Source: Massospora cicadina
Lineage: Eukaryota > Entomophthoromycota > Entomophthoromycetes > Entomophthorales > Entomophthoraceae
Direction: 5' to 3'
Assembly: GCA_022478985.1 (NCBI GenBank)
Contig: JAKSZP010007887.1
Span: forward strand, 1-64,000
Length of the DNA: 64,000 nt
Below the pieces are notes generated by a model. That model saw nothing but the letters and a program-made list of their open reading frames with translations. It was not told the DNA's origin and made no database searches. The translations under genes and the position numbers were made by a program. Below are positions 1 through 10,755 of this stretch, in pieces (the first letter of the stretch is position 1; every line of letters starts with the position of its first letter).

Positions 1-1227
1 GAGCTGGCTAATTGCTTCTCGGAGCAACTAATCGTGATTCAGTTGAAGAAGAACCAGAAGAGCTGAGCACGTTTACAGCATCCATGTTAGTAATTATGGT
101 TTAGTGTACAGGCGTGCCCCCTGCAGTGAACTTAAATTGTTAGAATCCAGCAAGGGTTATGCTTGCTGGTGCTATGTGCCACTGGATCCCACAATGGAAT
201 ATTTTAGATAAATAAAAACTCTTAAGAAAACTTAGTTTTTACTTTTTGTTTTTATTTGTGTGGGGCAAACCAGAAAAAAGCTCTCTATTCAATACTAGTA
301 TTTCATATTTAAACTAGTTTGAATCTTGGGGCCATGGGAATTTGGGGCTATAGTATTAAAAAGCTGAGTCATCCAAATTAGGAAATACAGGCTTTTCGGC
401 CTATCAGAACAAAGGTAAATATTCTGTGGCAAAACCAACTCATGTGGTAATGATTTGATAAATTGAACCTAATCACCAGTGGGTAAAATCTTCTCACCTT
501 GGGGGAGAACAAACCCATGTGGTAATGGACACCTCAAATTTGGCTGAGGATTTGGAGCAATCCTACTATCAGTTCTTACCTTATTAAGCTGATTTTGTTT
601 ATAAAACATATTTTCCTTTGGTAGGGTTCCACTGAGAATCCGCCAGGGTCTTTTGGACGATGGTACTCATATCCTCATTAACCATAGTATTATTAGAAGA
701 CCAGACATATAATTGGCCGATCATAGTAATGGATCTAGGGGCATTTTTACCTTTAACATTCTTTTTCGAAAGTTGAGAAGGAGAATGTCCAACAACCATG
801 TTGGCGTTGTGCACCAATGCCCCAAACTGAAATACCAAAATAGGAAGGTGGTCCATAGAGTGAATGGTTTATAAGAACACTGCATGAAGAGGGTTGCAGG
901 AAATATACTCCTACAATTTTTTCTAAATTACCATTTACCCATTAATTAGTGTGTGTATCCACAAGTTGGCCCACCTAAAATTAATAAAGAAATGAACAGT
1001 AAAGTATATACAAAGAATATTTTCTTAAGATTTACAATTACGTTTCTTTATTTGGAGTTTTACACTTTATAATATAATCAAATCAGATAAAATTAATTAT
1101 CTGTGAAAAACCCTCATATAGAACATAGTTTATATAGAAAAGCCTATAAGCTGCCAAAACTCTAATATAACAAACCAGTATTATATACAAAACAATTATC
1201 TATAGTAATATCAAATATCAATTATTC
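1..1227. other. Unassigned AT-rich left edge
   Basis: No gene, LTR or recognised repeat was found here. An 85-codon open frame on the minus strand (599-856) matches no family I know and has no recognisable motif. An AATAAA-like signal near 213-222 suggests that the first 200 bases could be the 3' end of a transcript or element entering from outside the window. From about 1000 to 1227 the sequence is very AT-rich. This stretch is the left flank of HL1. Confidence 0.4.
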
Positions 1228-1515
1228 AAGAAAAACAGTCTCTTCTTTCCACTTGGCATCATTTTTTGAGTAAATATACAAAAAGAACAGAAAAATCACT
1301 AACCCCAAACTCTCATTAACTAGTTTCACACTGATGTCGTTAGCTCCCCCACCTGTTACTTTAGTGTGGGGCAACTGCAAAACCCCACCTAGCATTTTCT
1401 GCTCCCCAGAAAATACATTCAGATTAAATCACTAGTTCTACTAATGCAAACTGCTATTATGCCCCCAAGAAGTTAGTGCTTCATCTTTCATGCACCCACA
1501 CAAATTGCCCAACCC

Positions 1516-2826
1516 TGTCACAGAAGTGGAAAATGTAATTTGAGACTGGACTGCAAGCTGGGGCGCGTGAACACCTAGGAAGCAACCCAGAATTCTTGGG
1601 GCATTGCCATCCAGATGACCTGGTAATGGGTGGGGGAAAAGTGATTATGGGGCAACAAATGACAACCAAAGTCACTACAATTCCTAGTAGAAACTAAACT
1701 GTGGCTACTACAGTGGCAGTAGATTCTGCCGCAAGTGAATCCTTGGAACTCACAGAAGGCTATGAATGCGCTGGGGCACCATGAGTTGTTGAGAACATGG
1801 AAAGGTCACAGAACCTTTTCCAATGAGGAGAAGTGATCTTCATTAGCAAAGGTATGTCTTTATGTCAGAGGGTGTCCACAAGTGGGGACATCACCAAGAG
1901 GCCGCTAATTTGATAACTCCATTTGAGAAGGGTGGACAGCAACGTCGTGAGAATGGCCACCAAGGCCCAGTCATTGCACTACCTTGGGAATATAGTTCTT
2001 AGTATCGGCCACAGCAGAAACTAATAAAAATCTAGAACTGGAAAATTAGGTTGGAAAAGACACATGTTTTCTATTAAACAAAAATATTGAAAATCAACTG
2101 ACAACCATAACGGTGAGGGATGGTTGTCTTAAAGTACTAGATGACTTAGGGAATAAATGGGTTGCATGAATGAGGGTATTGTGATACCAACCAATTATGG
2201 TAAAACGAGAATTTTCAACTAACTTGATGCTGAATTAACCTTCTGCTGACCAGCTAACTCCCACCCAGATTTTTCCATTAGATTTTCCTTCACCTTTTAT
2301 TCTGCTTGGTGGATCAGTGGTGCTTTGTTCAATAGGTGACTGGTTGCACCAATGGTCAGGCCTCATAGGGATGATACCAGTGAGTATCAAATGGATTTTT
2401 TGCCCTTAAACCAACTGGAGTTGGACCACCATCTTCCAGCTGGAGGGAAGCACCCTTGTGGAGTTCTAAACCTGATTGTACCACAAATGACCGATTCCAA
2501 TGCACCCTGATTTATTTGGATTTATCACCTCTTTGGCAGAGCCTGAAATTATCACCAGATATATGTGCCCATTATTTTCTCTTGGCGGTGTTCTCTAACC
2601 ACCGCCCCCTTTACACACACCCCATCTGATCTTCTGTACAGCTCTTTAATGGTAAAATAGGGGGAAAGGGGGAAACTTTGAGGGGGTACGCCATCACCAA
2701 CCTCTTATATACAACATAGTCAAATATCCCTGGGTTACAAGGGGGTAGTCACCTTCTTTGCCCCCTTTTTGGCATAAAATGGGAATTCTGCATGGTCAAG
2801 GCACAGGGGTGCTCCCCAGAATTACA
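1516..2826 (-). mobile_element. Solo LTR-1, same superfamily as the Gyp-5/Gyp-3 LTRs
   Basis: Starts TGTCA and ends ATTACA, like the Gyp-3 and Gyp-5 LTRs read on the plus strand (TGTCATGG ... CTTACA). The first 110 bases align clearly with the Gyp-5 LTR start. The stretches near 1945-2010 (GGCCACCA, AATAAAA) and 2690-2826 (TACGCCAT, GGGTTACAAGGG, GCTCCCCA) align with the middle and end of the Gyp-5/Gyp-3 LTRs. Flanking 5-mers are AACCC (1511-1515) and CACCC (2827-2831), a 4/5 target duplication. The HL1 coding region resumes across the site. Length 1311 bp against 1430 (Gyp-5) and 990-995 (Gyp-3). On the minus strand a degenerate NPFDTHW segment (about 2385-2405) matches the LTR-encoded domain described for Gyp-5. 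Confidence 0.75.
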
Positions 2827-2949
2827 CACCCACTTGCCTTCCCTCTTTCAATATCCAAGTTTGCCTCTGTAATGGCTATGGGTGAATTTTCCATGCAAAC
2901 AAGGCAATATTTGAGCTTTTAAACACCACTTTTGTGCCAGCAGGCTTCA

Positions 2950-3613
2950 TCAACTTCCACCATTTAAAATTTATTTGATGTTAATCTCCCTTCTGAAGAG
3001 GATGCTGCCACAGTTGTAAAACCTAAAATAATTTATAAGAAGTCTCATTTGTCCATGATTAATACTTGCCTTCCCACTGACATAATAAATGTGGTGAGTT
3101 TTGACAAACTCCTATCTCTCTCTCTCCTAAGACAAGTGTCATATGAGGAGTTGATGTTGGGGCTTTCAGTCTATGGCTTGAACCCCATCATTTGCTTCAA
3201 TGTCCCTAGCGGTGGCAAAAGCCTTTTGGCTCCCTGTACTACTGCTAAAATTACTTCTCTATGGGCAGATATTTCCCAACAGATACTCCACAATGCTTGC
3301 CGCATCTGCACTCAACCATTTCTATTGGTCACACATTGACAATGGATGCCAGATTTGCACTCTCAATTTTACGTTAGACCATTTTATATAGTCATGTCAG
3401 TGTACCGCTGCAAATAATTATGAGGAAAATTCTCATGCTGAAAACCCTCTATCATGATATACCTGGGGTAACTTGCTGCCAGTACCCTTACTGCCAGTTA
3501 AGTCATCAGGCCACCGCCCTGAAAATCCATCCTTCAGAATCCCTAACCAGCCTCATTTATCAGTTCACCCTCCACCCAATCAGGATCAGGCTTGAATTCT
3601 CATTTGCTCCCAC
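2950..3613 (+). pseudogene. HL1 ORF1-like protein remnant (RRM-like region and zinc knuckle)
   Basis: The frame around 2971 reads LFDVNLPSEEDAATV, matching the YFDLGF.CEADAATA segment of HL3 and HL4 and related to the RRM-like part of LINE ORF1 proteins. It is followed by YEELMLGLSVYG (3140-3180), aligned with HQELMDGLAANG in HL4. Near 3345-3400 a CQIC.LxFTLDHF segment is the remnant of the CX2CX4HX4C knuckle that is intact in HL2 and HL3; one cysteine has become Asn and a stop follows. Frames shift several times. Such proteins bind RNA in LINE particles; that role is inferred here. Confidence 0.55.
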
Positions 3614-4286
3614 TGTCATGGTTGAATGACATCATTAAGGTACAGATTTCAGAAATAAGGCTGAAAGTGATGAGGCTAATAGGACAAAGTTGGCAGGCAT
3701 GCCTGACCTAAATCACACCTTAGACCAACGCTGTGTAAAAATAAGATATATCCAAGCTGGCTCAGGGGGGACGCATGATGGTCAAGGGAGCATTTCATCT
3801 GAAGAGTTAAAATGCACCAGCTAAATTGAAAATTTCTAAAGATTTTGAGCTTAAATAGGGAATGGGGCTTTGAGTCACGTTCAAATTATAATATTGCAAA
3901 TCTGGTAAAATAGCTTCAGTAGACCACTCAAGTGTGGGCTTACTTATGCTAAATTATGATAAAGGATGGGAAGTTGCATTTATTACTTTTGATTGGGCAC
4001 AGTACCTCACCTGATGAAGATGATCCCCCAATTAGTTAATAATAACTATTTTGAGATCAACCTTTTTTGTTGGTCAACTTAATTATATTAAACCCCCGTT
4101 CAATTTTACTTATATGTATATGTTTTGTATTCTTTGCTAACCTCAAGGAGGTTTCAGATAAAGTACGTTGTTCCATCCTCACCCTAGTGCCATTTTCACC
4201 ATCCTCCTTTGTTATTTCCTGTTTAATCTTGCTAGCAGGTTGTTCCTGGGGTTTGTGGTGGGGCCTTCCACACCACCTCTCTGACA
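3614..4286 (+). repeat. Gyp-1 5' LTR (candidate)
   Basis: Starts TGTCATGG-TTGAATGACATC and ends CTCTCTGACA. It aligns over its whole length, with heavy divergence, to 54535-55201. Shared blocks include ATGACATCATT-AGG near the start, AAGTGTGGG-TTACTTA in the middle, GTTGCATTTATTA, and a GGGG-rich stretch before the terminal TGACA. The same start is also found in solo LTR-2. Length 673 bp against 667 bp for the 3' copy. Confidence 0.6.
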
Positions 4287-4289
4287 CAT

Positions 4290-6312
4290 GAACATTATAC
4301 ACTATCTCATGAAATTAGTTGACAAACCTTCTATTGGTCTCATTGAATTTATTCCATGTGGGATTTTATATTTGTGGTGATGGGGTGCGTTGGCTGTTCA
4401 CCATGGCTCCAATGCTTTTGGCCATGGCGTTATAATTCATTTTAGCGGTGAGCCAGCTCTGAGTTTCTTTGTTTAGCCCGTGGTGCAACTCACACCCTTT
4501 CTGTGAGTACTTGGTGATTTGGACCATTCAAAGCTCAGATGCTTTGGCTTCCAGTTTTTAGACCGCTTTTATCAACTATAATAACCATAGCCCTTGTTTG
4601 CCTTCTCCTGGTGTTAAGTGGCTGCATCAGCTTTCGCCCTGGGCTCCTGCCTGGGTATTTCAAGTTTAGGAAACTTTGTCAAGGGTGGTAGAGGCAATAA
4701 AAGATTTGGAGCGCCTCCTTTAAGTGAGCAACCCAGGTTCTCTGCCTTGCAAACCTTCCATGGGTTTTTTGCACCACGTTGTGTTGGGCGCCTTTGGGGC
4801 CCCTATTTAGATAAACTCACTTATGTCCCAGGCTTACCTGTGTTTAATGTAGTTAAAACGTCATTTCGTTGTTCATTGATGGATACACACGCAAAGAACT
4901 CCATAGTATTGCAGGCTCCCCCTGCCAACTGCAATCATCTAATTAAAGTTCTCTTGGGGTAAGTTCCTCCCACCCCAAATTTTGTATAATCAGTTGATGG
5001 CGGGGCTTCTGGATTATGGGACTCAGTCCTACCTCGTCTTCACTGTTCCCTCTGGTGCAGAGCGCCTTGTTGCCCCTTGCGCCACTGCTACCATAATATC
5101 ACACCACCCTGCCATAGTCTAACAAATTCCTCATGCTCATATTGCAGCGGCGCCTGAGCACTTTTTTTGGACTTGTGTGGATAATAGTTGTCAGATTTGT
5201 CCCCTCTGTTTTGGGTTTGACCATTCCAAAAAATCCTGTTCTCATGCCACTTCCTCTGATGCAGCTTCAGAGATCTATTAAGTGGATTCCAAATGGGGCC
5301 TTTTGTTGCCTATTCCCACTCAACGTTTTCATTTGATGGGCATGAGTGGGAAATCGGCCCCCACCAAATCAACCGCCCACATTAACCCACCCAATTACAC
5401 AACCACCAATCAGAGTCAGGCTTGGACCACCATTCACAACTAAGCAGCCCATTTGACTATTTCCCCCCAAATTTGTCATCCACTACCCTTGTGAACCAAA
5501 ATTCATGGGACCTATTAGCTGAGGTTGAAAAATCAGATAAAGTTTTTAAGAGTGAGGATTACGGGTATCTCTCAGCCAGTTTGATTATGGTTGGGCTAAA
5601 TTTTTACCTTCTGACTTTGACAAAACCCCATCCCCCAAACTCTCACTCCTAAACCCAATGCCGCCCCCTACCAGAGTGACCACCAGCTCGCTTTAGCAGC
5701 GGTGGCTTCTCCCCATTGCCACAACCTTCACAAAGCAGTGGCCCAAGCAGTGGCTCAATTACAACTAGGGCTGTCCACACTCCACTACCCCTTGATTTCT
5801 CTGATGCAGCCCAAAGTAAAATTGGTAAATTATCTGACGATGCTGAAGCCTCTGTCATGCATGTCACTAAACTAGCAGATTTCAAACCATCTGCTAAAAT
5901 CACCCACCAAAGTTTATTCAATTTTGCCCAACTCCCCAATGCCTGCATTCAAGCTGAACATCACTTAGCAGAATTTGTTGAAGCTTTCTACCAAGCTGAT
6001 CTTGATGATGAGAAAATAAACTAATTTTACATCAATGTCCACCCACACTATGATGATGCCCCAACGTCCTGGCTCTCCGCTTTAGTCCATTTCTTTAATC
6101 ATCATGATATTGTAATGAAGAGTATGTCTGAAGAAGAGCCGCCTGACCCCCCCTCACCAACTGCCATGATGGGTTAACGTTTTCCGCTCCCCACCTGGTT
6201 GGAGATTTTTTTTAGTTTTATTGTTCCATTCGTTCATTTGCTCATTTCTTTTGCTCTTTGCTTATTGATAATGTTCATCCCCTGGCCGGCATACCTCAGA
6301 TAAATTTTAAAT
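4290..6312 (+). mobile_element. HL2: ORF1-only retroelement copy inside the Gyp-1 leader
   Basis: Begins shortly after the Gyp-1 5' LTR; the exact 5' end is not resolved. A segment at 4476-4510 (AGCCCGTGGTG, CAACTCAC, TTTCTGTGAG) aligns with the HL3 leader (GCCCCAGTGTGGGG, AACTCAC, TTTTCTGT). It carries an intact zinc knuckle and the conserved C-terminus. The 3' end reads CATCCCCTGGCCGGC followed by an AAATTTT-rich tail (6270-6312), resembling the LINE-a/LINE-b 3' end. No clear TSD was found. Confidence 0.6.
4618..6177 (+). pseudogene. HL2 ORF1-like protein with intact CCHC knuckle and conserved C-terminus
   Basis: The N-terminal part (4618-4962) is open for 114 codons and ends in a segment aligned with the HL4 VDTNLLVQFV region. 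Around 4997-5060 the reading LMAGLLDYGTQS and FTVPSGAERL aligns with HL1 and HL4. A CPLCFGFDHSKKSC knuckle (CX2CX4HX4C, all four ligands present) lies at 5198-5239. A proline-rich linker (5400-5700) follows. An open C-terminal part (5716-6024) continues past one stop to EEEPPDPPSPTAMMG (6132-6177), nearly the same ending as HL3. Expected role: a nucleic-acid-binding ORF1/gag-like protein, by analogy with LINE ORF1. The C-terminal helical part matches no family I recognise. Several frameshifts make this copy inactive. Confidence 0.6.
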
Positions 6313-7341
6313 TTTAATTTTGGGGTGATTTCCCCGCCCTAACTGGAAATGAAGCAGATAATTGAACTATAGTTGTTTCACCTGGGGAGGCCCCTATAAA
6401 TACTAGCCTGAAAACTCACATGCGCCTTTATATGGGAAGAGTATTATCCTTCAATTCCTTTTAGTTTTAGAAAAACTTGAGGGTGCAGGGGTCTAGCCCT
6501 GAGATCTTATTAATTTTTTCAGTTGATTTAAATTTTATAATGTCATCTGCAAAGGCCCCTATGATTAGGGCGCCTAAAACTATGAATTCATCTTTTAATG
6601 GGGCAGGGCTCACCACTGCTCCTCCCCTCATTTTAGGGAAATTGAAGGTTATAAGATCCTAGCCTAAAATTTAAATTAAAATTTTATTTGTTATGGTTTC
6701 CTCTCCAAAAATCTTTCCTGAGGAATTAGCTAAACCATCATTGGGGGTCCTAGCTCAATGGTGTCAAATAATGACAATCAGTTGGCTTTTATATTAGCAT
6801 GGTGTTATTGACACAATAAATGAATTTCTGATGAAAATTATTTATATAAAAACAATTTAAATGGAAGCTCTTGTGGGTCCAGTATTGCAACAATTCCAGT
6901 GTATCACATCACTTCTGAGAACCCGCGCTTGTCCCCCAAGATGATTCAGAGAACTGAAGAGGTTAAGAAAAACTTATTGCTCCTAAATTTTAGTAAGTAT
7001 GCTGCTGCTTAGATACTGTGGGGCATGAAACTTCAGTGGTAAGGATTGCAAACTACCCTTCACTTTTTTCGATGGGAAAACCCATCCTGGGGGTGTGAAT
7101 AGGTCTAAAAAGGAACCCTCTGGTAAACTGTTGGTATTATCTGTTATTAATAAAGACCATTTAGGTTATTTTCTACTTTCTGATACTATTTTTCACTCTC
7201 AGGGAAAATCAGCATAACTAAATTGTTGGATACTAAAGCATCTGAGAACTTTAGTGTCATGAACTTTATTGACTATCTTGATTATGCTATATACTTGGTG
7301 GTATGGTAAGGGCAGGCGCCTCCCAGGGTATTCCCACGCTG
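6313..7341 (+). pseudogene. Gyp-1 leader, gag remnant and first part of protease
   Basis: A TATA-like CCTATAAATAC lies at 6394-6404. A short open frame at 6539-6661 starts MSSAKAPMIRAPK and may be the gag N-terminus; the rest of gag is too decayed to align. Near 7215-7300 the frame reads KLLDTKASENFSVMNFID, which has the shape of a gypsy aspartic protease site (usually LVDTGAS.NF) with Gly changed to Lys. The protease then breaks off at the HL3 insertion (TSD 7342-7349) and resumes at 9273. The region from 6660 to 7200 holds nothing else recognisable. Confidence 0.5.
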
Positions 7342-7349
7342 AAGGTTCA

Positions 7350-9264
7350 GTAGTTAAACTCTCATTCCTCTAGGTGTAACTTTCCAAGAAAATTATATGG
7401 AAAAAAGTAGATCTCAATTGCCCGCGATAGTTTTTCTTTAATGTCCTCAGGTTCCCCGCTAACTGCCCCAGTGTGGGGCAGCGGCAAAACTCACCCTGCT
7501 GTTTTCTGTCTGACAGGAAAACGTGCTCAGACTGGCTCGCCCAGTCACACCAAACCCTTGGGATGACTTGTTCCTCCCAAAGATCTTGACGCCCACCTCA
7601 CTTGTACCCAAGCAGTTCCCCATTGCCCCTGGTGCTCCCCTGGAGCAACATGCGTTTTTGCCTTAGGGTTAACTATGGGAAATTCTTCCCCTATGACAAC
7701 CAAGCCATTATCAAAATGGCTCAGGTGGTGGTGATACCAGCCTGTTTTATTGAATTCCGCCCCTATAAAGGGTACTTTGATCTTGGCTTCCCCTGTGAAG
7801 CTGATGCAGCCACTGCGGCAATGGTGCCACTAATATTCAATAATATTCCCCTCCCAACAACTCAGACCTGGCTCCCAACGGATACCACCTTGGTGGTCCA
7901 GTTCGCTGTTAGTTCACCCATCTTCCCATTGAGGTGCTCCACCAGGAGCTGATGGAAGGTTTGGCAGGTTATGGCTCCAATCCCATCTTGCAATTTGTGG
8001 TTTCAAATGAGGCCACACGCCTTTCTGGGCCTCAAGCGTATGCCACAATCAGCCCTTAATCAAATAAAATTTCCCTGTTAATTCCCCCTCATTCCTTATC
8101 CCCTCTGCCCCTAACATCTGTTCTGGGCCCGCGTCAAGGGCGGATGGATGATCTGTCCATCCTGTTTTGAGTTGGACCACTTAAAACGTAAGTGCCCATC
8201 CTTAACTGCTTCTGATGGCTCTAATTTTGTCCCCCGGCTTCCAATCCACTGTCCACCCTGTGCCAGCTTCAGTATGGGATATGATCTTACCTTCCCCTCC
8301 ACCAAATCCTGCTGCTGCAGCTGTTGCTGCAGCCACCAATCAGCCTCCTCCTCGCCCCAGTGCCACAAACGCTCCCTCCAATCAAGCTTAGGATTGGACC
8401 CCACTTTGATCCCATGAATCCTCCAACAAACCAACCAAACCTCAGGAATATACCGATTCCCCAATTCAACTCAAATAAAAATCCTTGGGATCTATTGGAT
8501 GAAATTGATGAGTTTAGAAATATAATTGAAGACCACACTATCCAAAATCTAGCGGTCTGTGTTTATTGACCACGATGGTGAGCTACCCTCTTGTTTATAT
8601 GCCCCAGCAAAACACCAAAACGTTCTGTGGCGACCATCAGCTGGAAGTTGAAGAAACAACTAAGCCAGATTGTCATCTCTCCGCAAAGCCGGCGCCAAAT
8701 CATTGGCGATGCTCACAGGAGAAAACCCTCCTCCCATTATTCCAGCCACTGCAAATAAGCTTCAAATTATGTTGATTGAAGCTCACAAAGCTGTCAATGA
8801 TGCTATCCAGCACATGACAGTGGTAGCGTGGAATCCCAAATCAAAGATTACCTGTACCAATATTTCCACGTTCATAAAGCTACCCAATGCGCGCACAAAA
8901 GCTGAAGCATTTTTGGCCAGGTACGTCAGAACTCTTATATACAACAGCTGTCTTCCTGCCACCCCAATCATCAGAAATTTATCTATACATCCCGCTGATG
9001 CACTGACGCCCCTGCTCTCCACTGTAGCCTGTGTCCTGCTTTGGGGTGAATTAGAGGCTGAGGATGAGCCCCCTGATCCCCCCTCCCCTTCCGTCATGAT
9101 GAGATAAGCAGCTCACACTGTCCCACCTGGTTGGTTGTGTTCATATTTTGTGTGTCGTCCACTCATTTTAAGCAGTTTATTTGTTTTATTTGGCGAGGAC
9201 TTATTTGTTAGGTTTTTGAGTTTTGGTAATGTCCATCCTCTGGTCAGCTTACCTTGGTTAAATA
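7350..9264 (+). mobile_element. HL3: full-length ORF1-only retroelement inserted in the Gyp-1 protease
   Basis: Bounded by an exact 8-bp TSD, AAGGTTCA, at 7342-7349 and 9265-9272. Removing it plus one TSD copy joins the Gyp-1 protease (before: DTKASENF; after: LADHFLAVKNL). Length 1915 bp, no LTRs. The 3' end reads GTCCATCCTCTGGTCAGC then TTACCTTGGTTAAAT, close to the 3' ends of LINE-b (GTCCGTCCCCTGGTCGGC) and LINE-a (CATGTCCCCTGGTCAGCC). It encodes one ORF1-like protein and no endonuclease or reverse transcriptase. This makes it the reference copy of the family: a non-autonomous, probably LINE-mobilised element. Confidence 0.75.
7602..9107 (+). pseudogene. HL3 ORF1-like protein (RRM-like region, CCHC knuckle, Pro-rich linker, acidic Pro C-terminus)
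   Basis: An N-terminal open part (7602-7952) contains YKGYFDLGF.CEADAATA, an RRM-like signature shared with LINE-c ORF1 (DIGFTTAADAERAA). After frameshifts, a perfect CPSCFELDHLKRKC knuckle (CX2CX4HX4C) lies at 8154-8195. A Pro/Gln-rich linker follows (8240-8480), then NKNPWDLLDEIDEF (near 8470-8515), also seen as NSWDLLAEVEKSDK in HL2. The last open part (8670-9107, 145 codons) ends EDEPPDPPSPSVMMR and a stop, the same ending as HL2, so the stop is the family's real C-terminus. Total length would be about 500 residues. Function by analogy: RNA-binding ORF1; the C-terminal domain is unrecognised. Confidence 0.65.
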
Positions 9265-9272
9265 AAGGTTCA

Positions 9273-10755
9273 TGGGTTAGTTGATTTTTGAGTGGGCAAC
9301 TACCATTTGGCTGACCATTTTTTGGCAGTCAAAAATCTCTGTACCTAATTTTCTTGGGAGTGGTTTGGTGGTGAAAGTTTGATATCCAAACCAATTTGAA
9401 AGATAACACCTTGTCGCTATCTCATAAGGGTGCAAAGAGTTAGCAATCCCCATGTAAGAAGGAGAAACTTAAGGCAATCTGCAATGATGGCTGAATGTAC
9501 ACAAACTTTCCCTTGCACACCTGCTGAAGCCCTCACCTGAAGTTCCCCTACCTGATTGCTCAGAAGGATTGGAATCTTCTTTGATGTGGCTTTTGCAAAT
9601 GTCCTAAAAACATTCTAGGTTTAATTGTAACTTCAAGCTCACAGTGGACCTGGTGCGCATTTTCTATCTACCCTTTGACTTTGCAGAAAGAGGTAGCTTT
9701 GGATAAGTGGTCACATAAAAGTTAGATAAGGGGACTTTATTTTGGCAGAACTCTCTAGTATGTTCACCACTACTCTTTGTGTTGAAAGGAGATAGGACTC
9801 TACGCCCCTGTGTGCATTATGGTAAAATGAACAATGCTACCATACCTGATATGAATCCATCCCAGTGGAAGCACAGATTGCTCACTATGTGGAGAAGGCC
9901 AAGTTCTTCTCCAAATTGTATTTCTTAGATTATAAAACAGATCTGTATCAAAAAGGGGCTTGAATGGCTTACTGCCTTCCATACTAGGAAGGGGATTTTC
10001 CTATTCCAGGTCATTCATTTAGGCTCAGAAATGTTCCTGCAATTATACAACATCATATTAATGCGCCTTGGGGAGTTGTTAGGCATATGTGCGGTATCCT
10101 ACATGTATGACATCCTGGTTTTTTCCACTGATTCAAAATCCCATGCAATACACCTATGGCAAGTAGTTGAACATTTGAGGCGGCGAAGTTAACTCTGAAA
10201 ATCAGCAATTGCAATTTTTTCAAGTCTCAAATCATCTTCCTGGGCAACATCATTCTTAATAAAGGCCACATAATCACTCAAGACAAGGAGAAGACAATTT
10301 TGTTAGTGGACCACACCAATCAAGTTAAGAAGTTGAGGAGATTTTTAGGGCTTGCACCTTCCTGAAAAGGTTCACGCCAAGTCTATATGAGGTAGCGGCG
10401 CCTTTATATAAGGCTAGCGGTACCAAAGTGCTTCAGTGGTCCTCTGCACTAGAGGATGCCTTGAAAGTGGTAAATTTCACTATGCTGTCCACGTCTGTTC
10501 TCCATCATGTGGCCTTAAGAGGGAGTTTTTAGTGGTCAAAATGCTTTCAACTGTGCCATAGCTGCTGCGCTCTTGCATGAGGGTGAAGATGGGTTTGAGA
10601 ATCCTGTGGAAATTTTTTCTAGGAAGTTGTCTCTGCCCAAGTTAATTCACATTATTTATTTTTTTAGTACTAGATGGTCCCAACCCGAGGGGGGGATTCA
10701 TTGATGTTATTCACATTATTTATGACAAAGAACTCCTGGTGGTAATGGAGGCTCT
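9273..10755 (+). pseudogene. Gyp-1 protease end, reverse transcriptase and start of RNase H
   Basis: The protease end reads LADHFLAVKNL then WFGGESLI (9300-9400). RT motifs follow in order with frameshifts and stops: ATIPD..P (near 9838), YFLDYKTDLYQ (near 9920), LEWLTAFHTRKGIFLFQV (9958-10015), then the catalytic region at 10100-10111, reading YMYD instead of YxDD, followed by ILVFSTD. The thumb reads FFKSQIIFLGNIILNKG near 10215-10265. RNase H resumes with NPVEIFSRKLS (near 10600) and YDKELLVVMEAL (10720-10755), and is then cut by solo LTR-2. One catalytic Asp is lost and stops are common, so no activity is expected. Confidence 0.75.

Larger units (their letters stand above)
1228..3613 (+). 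mobile_element. HL1: ORF1-only retroelement copy, split by a solo LTR and cut off by Gyp-1
   Basis: The left part (1228-1515) aligns with the start of HL3 and HL4: first a TTTCCACTTG-type leader followed by a TGAG/AAAT-rich stretch, then a motif close to GTGTGGGGCA-CGGCAAAAC near 1360-1380. After removing the solo LTR (1516-2826) the copy continues into an RRM-like segment, a zinc-knuckle remnant and the start of the proline-rich linker. It stops at 3613, where the Gyp-1 5' LTR begins. The C-terminal half was not convincingly found on the far side of Gyp-1. The 5' boundary is set only by homology with HL3 and HL4. Confidence 0.6.

Noticed and set aside
3116..3128. Short CT dinucleotide run in HL1
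   Set aside because: Six units at most; ordinary low-complexity sequence.
4287..4494. Extension of the Gyp-1 5' LTR to an ACTCACA end at 4494, giving a length like solo LTR-2
   Set aside because: The stretch 4476-4510 aligns with the HL leader, and the 3' LTR partner ends at 55201, which corresponds to 4286.
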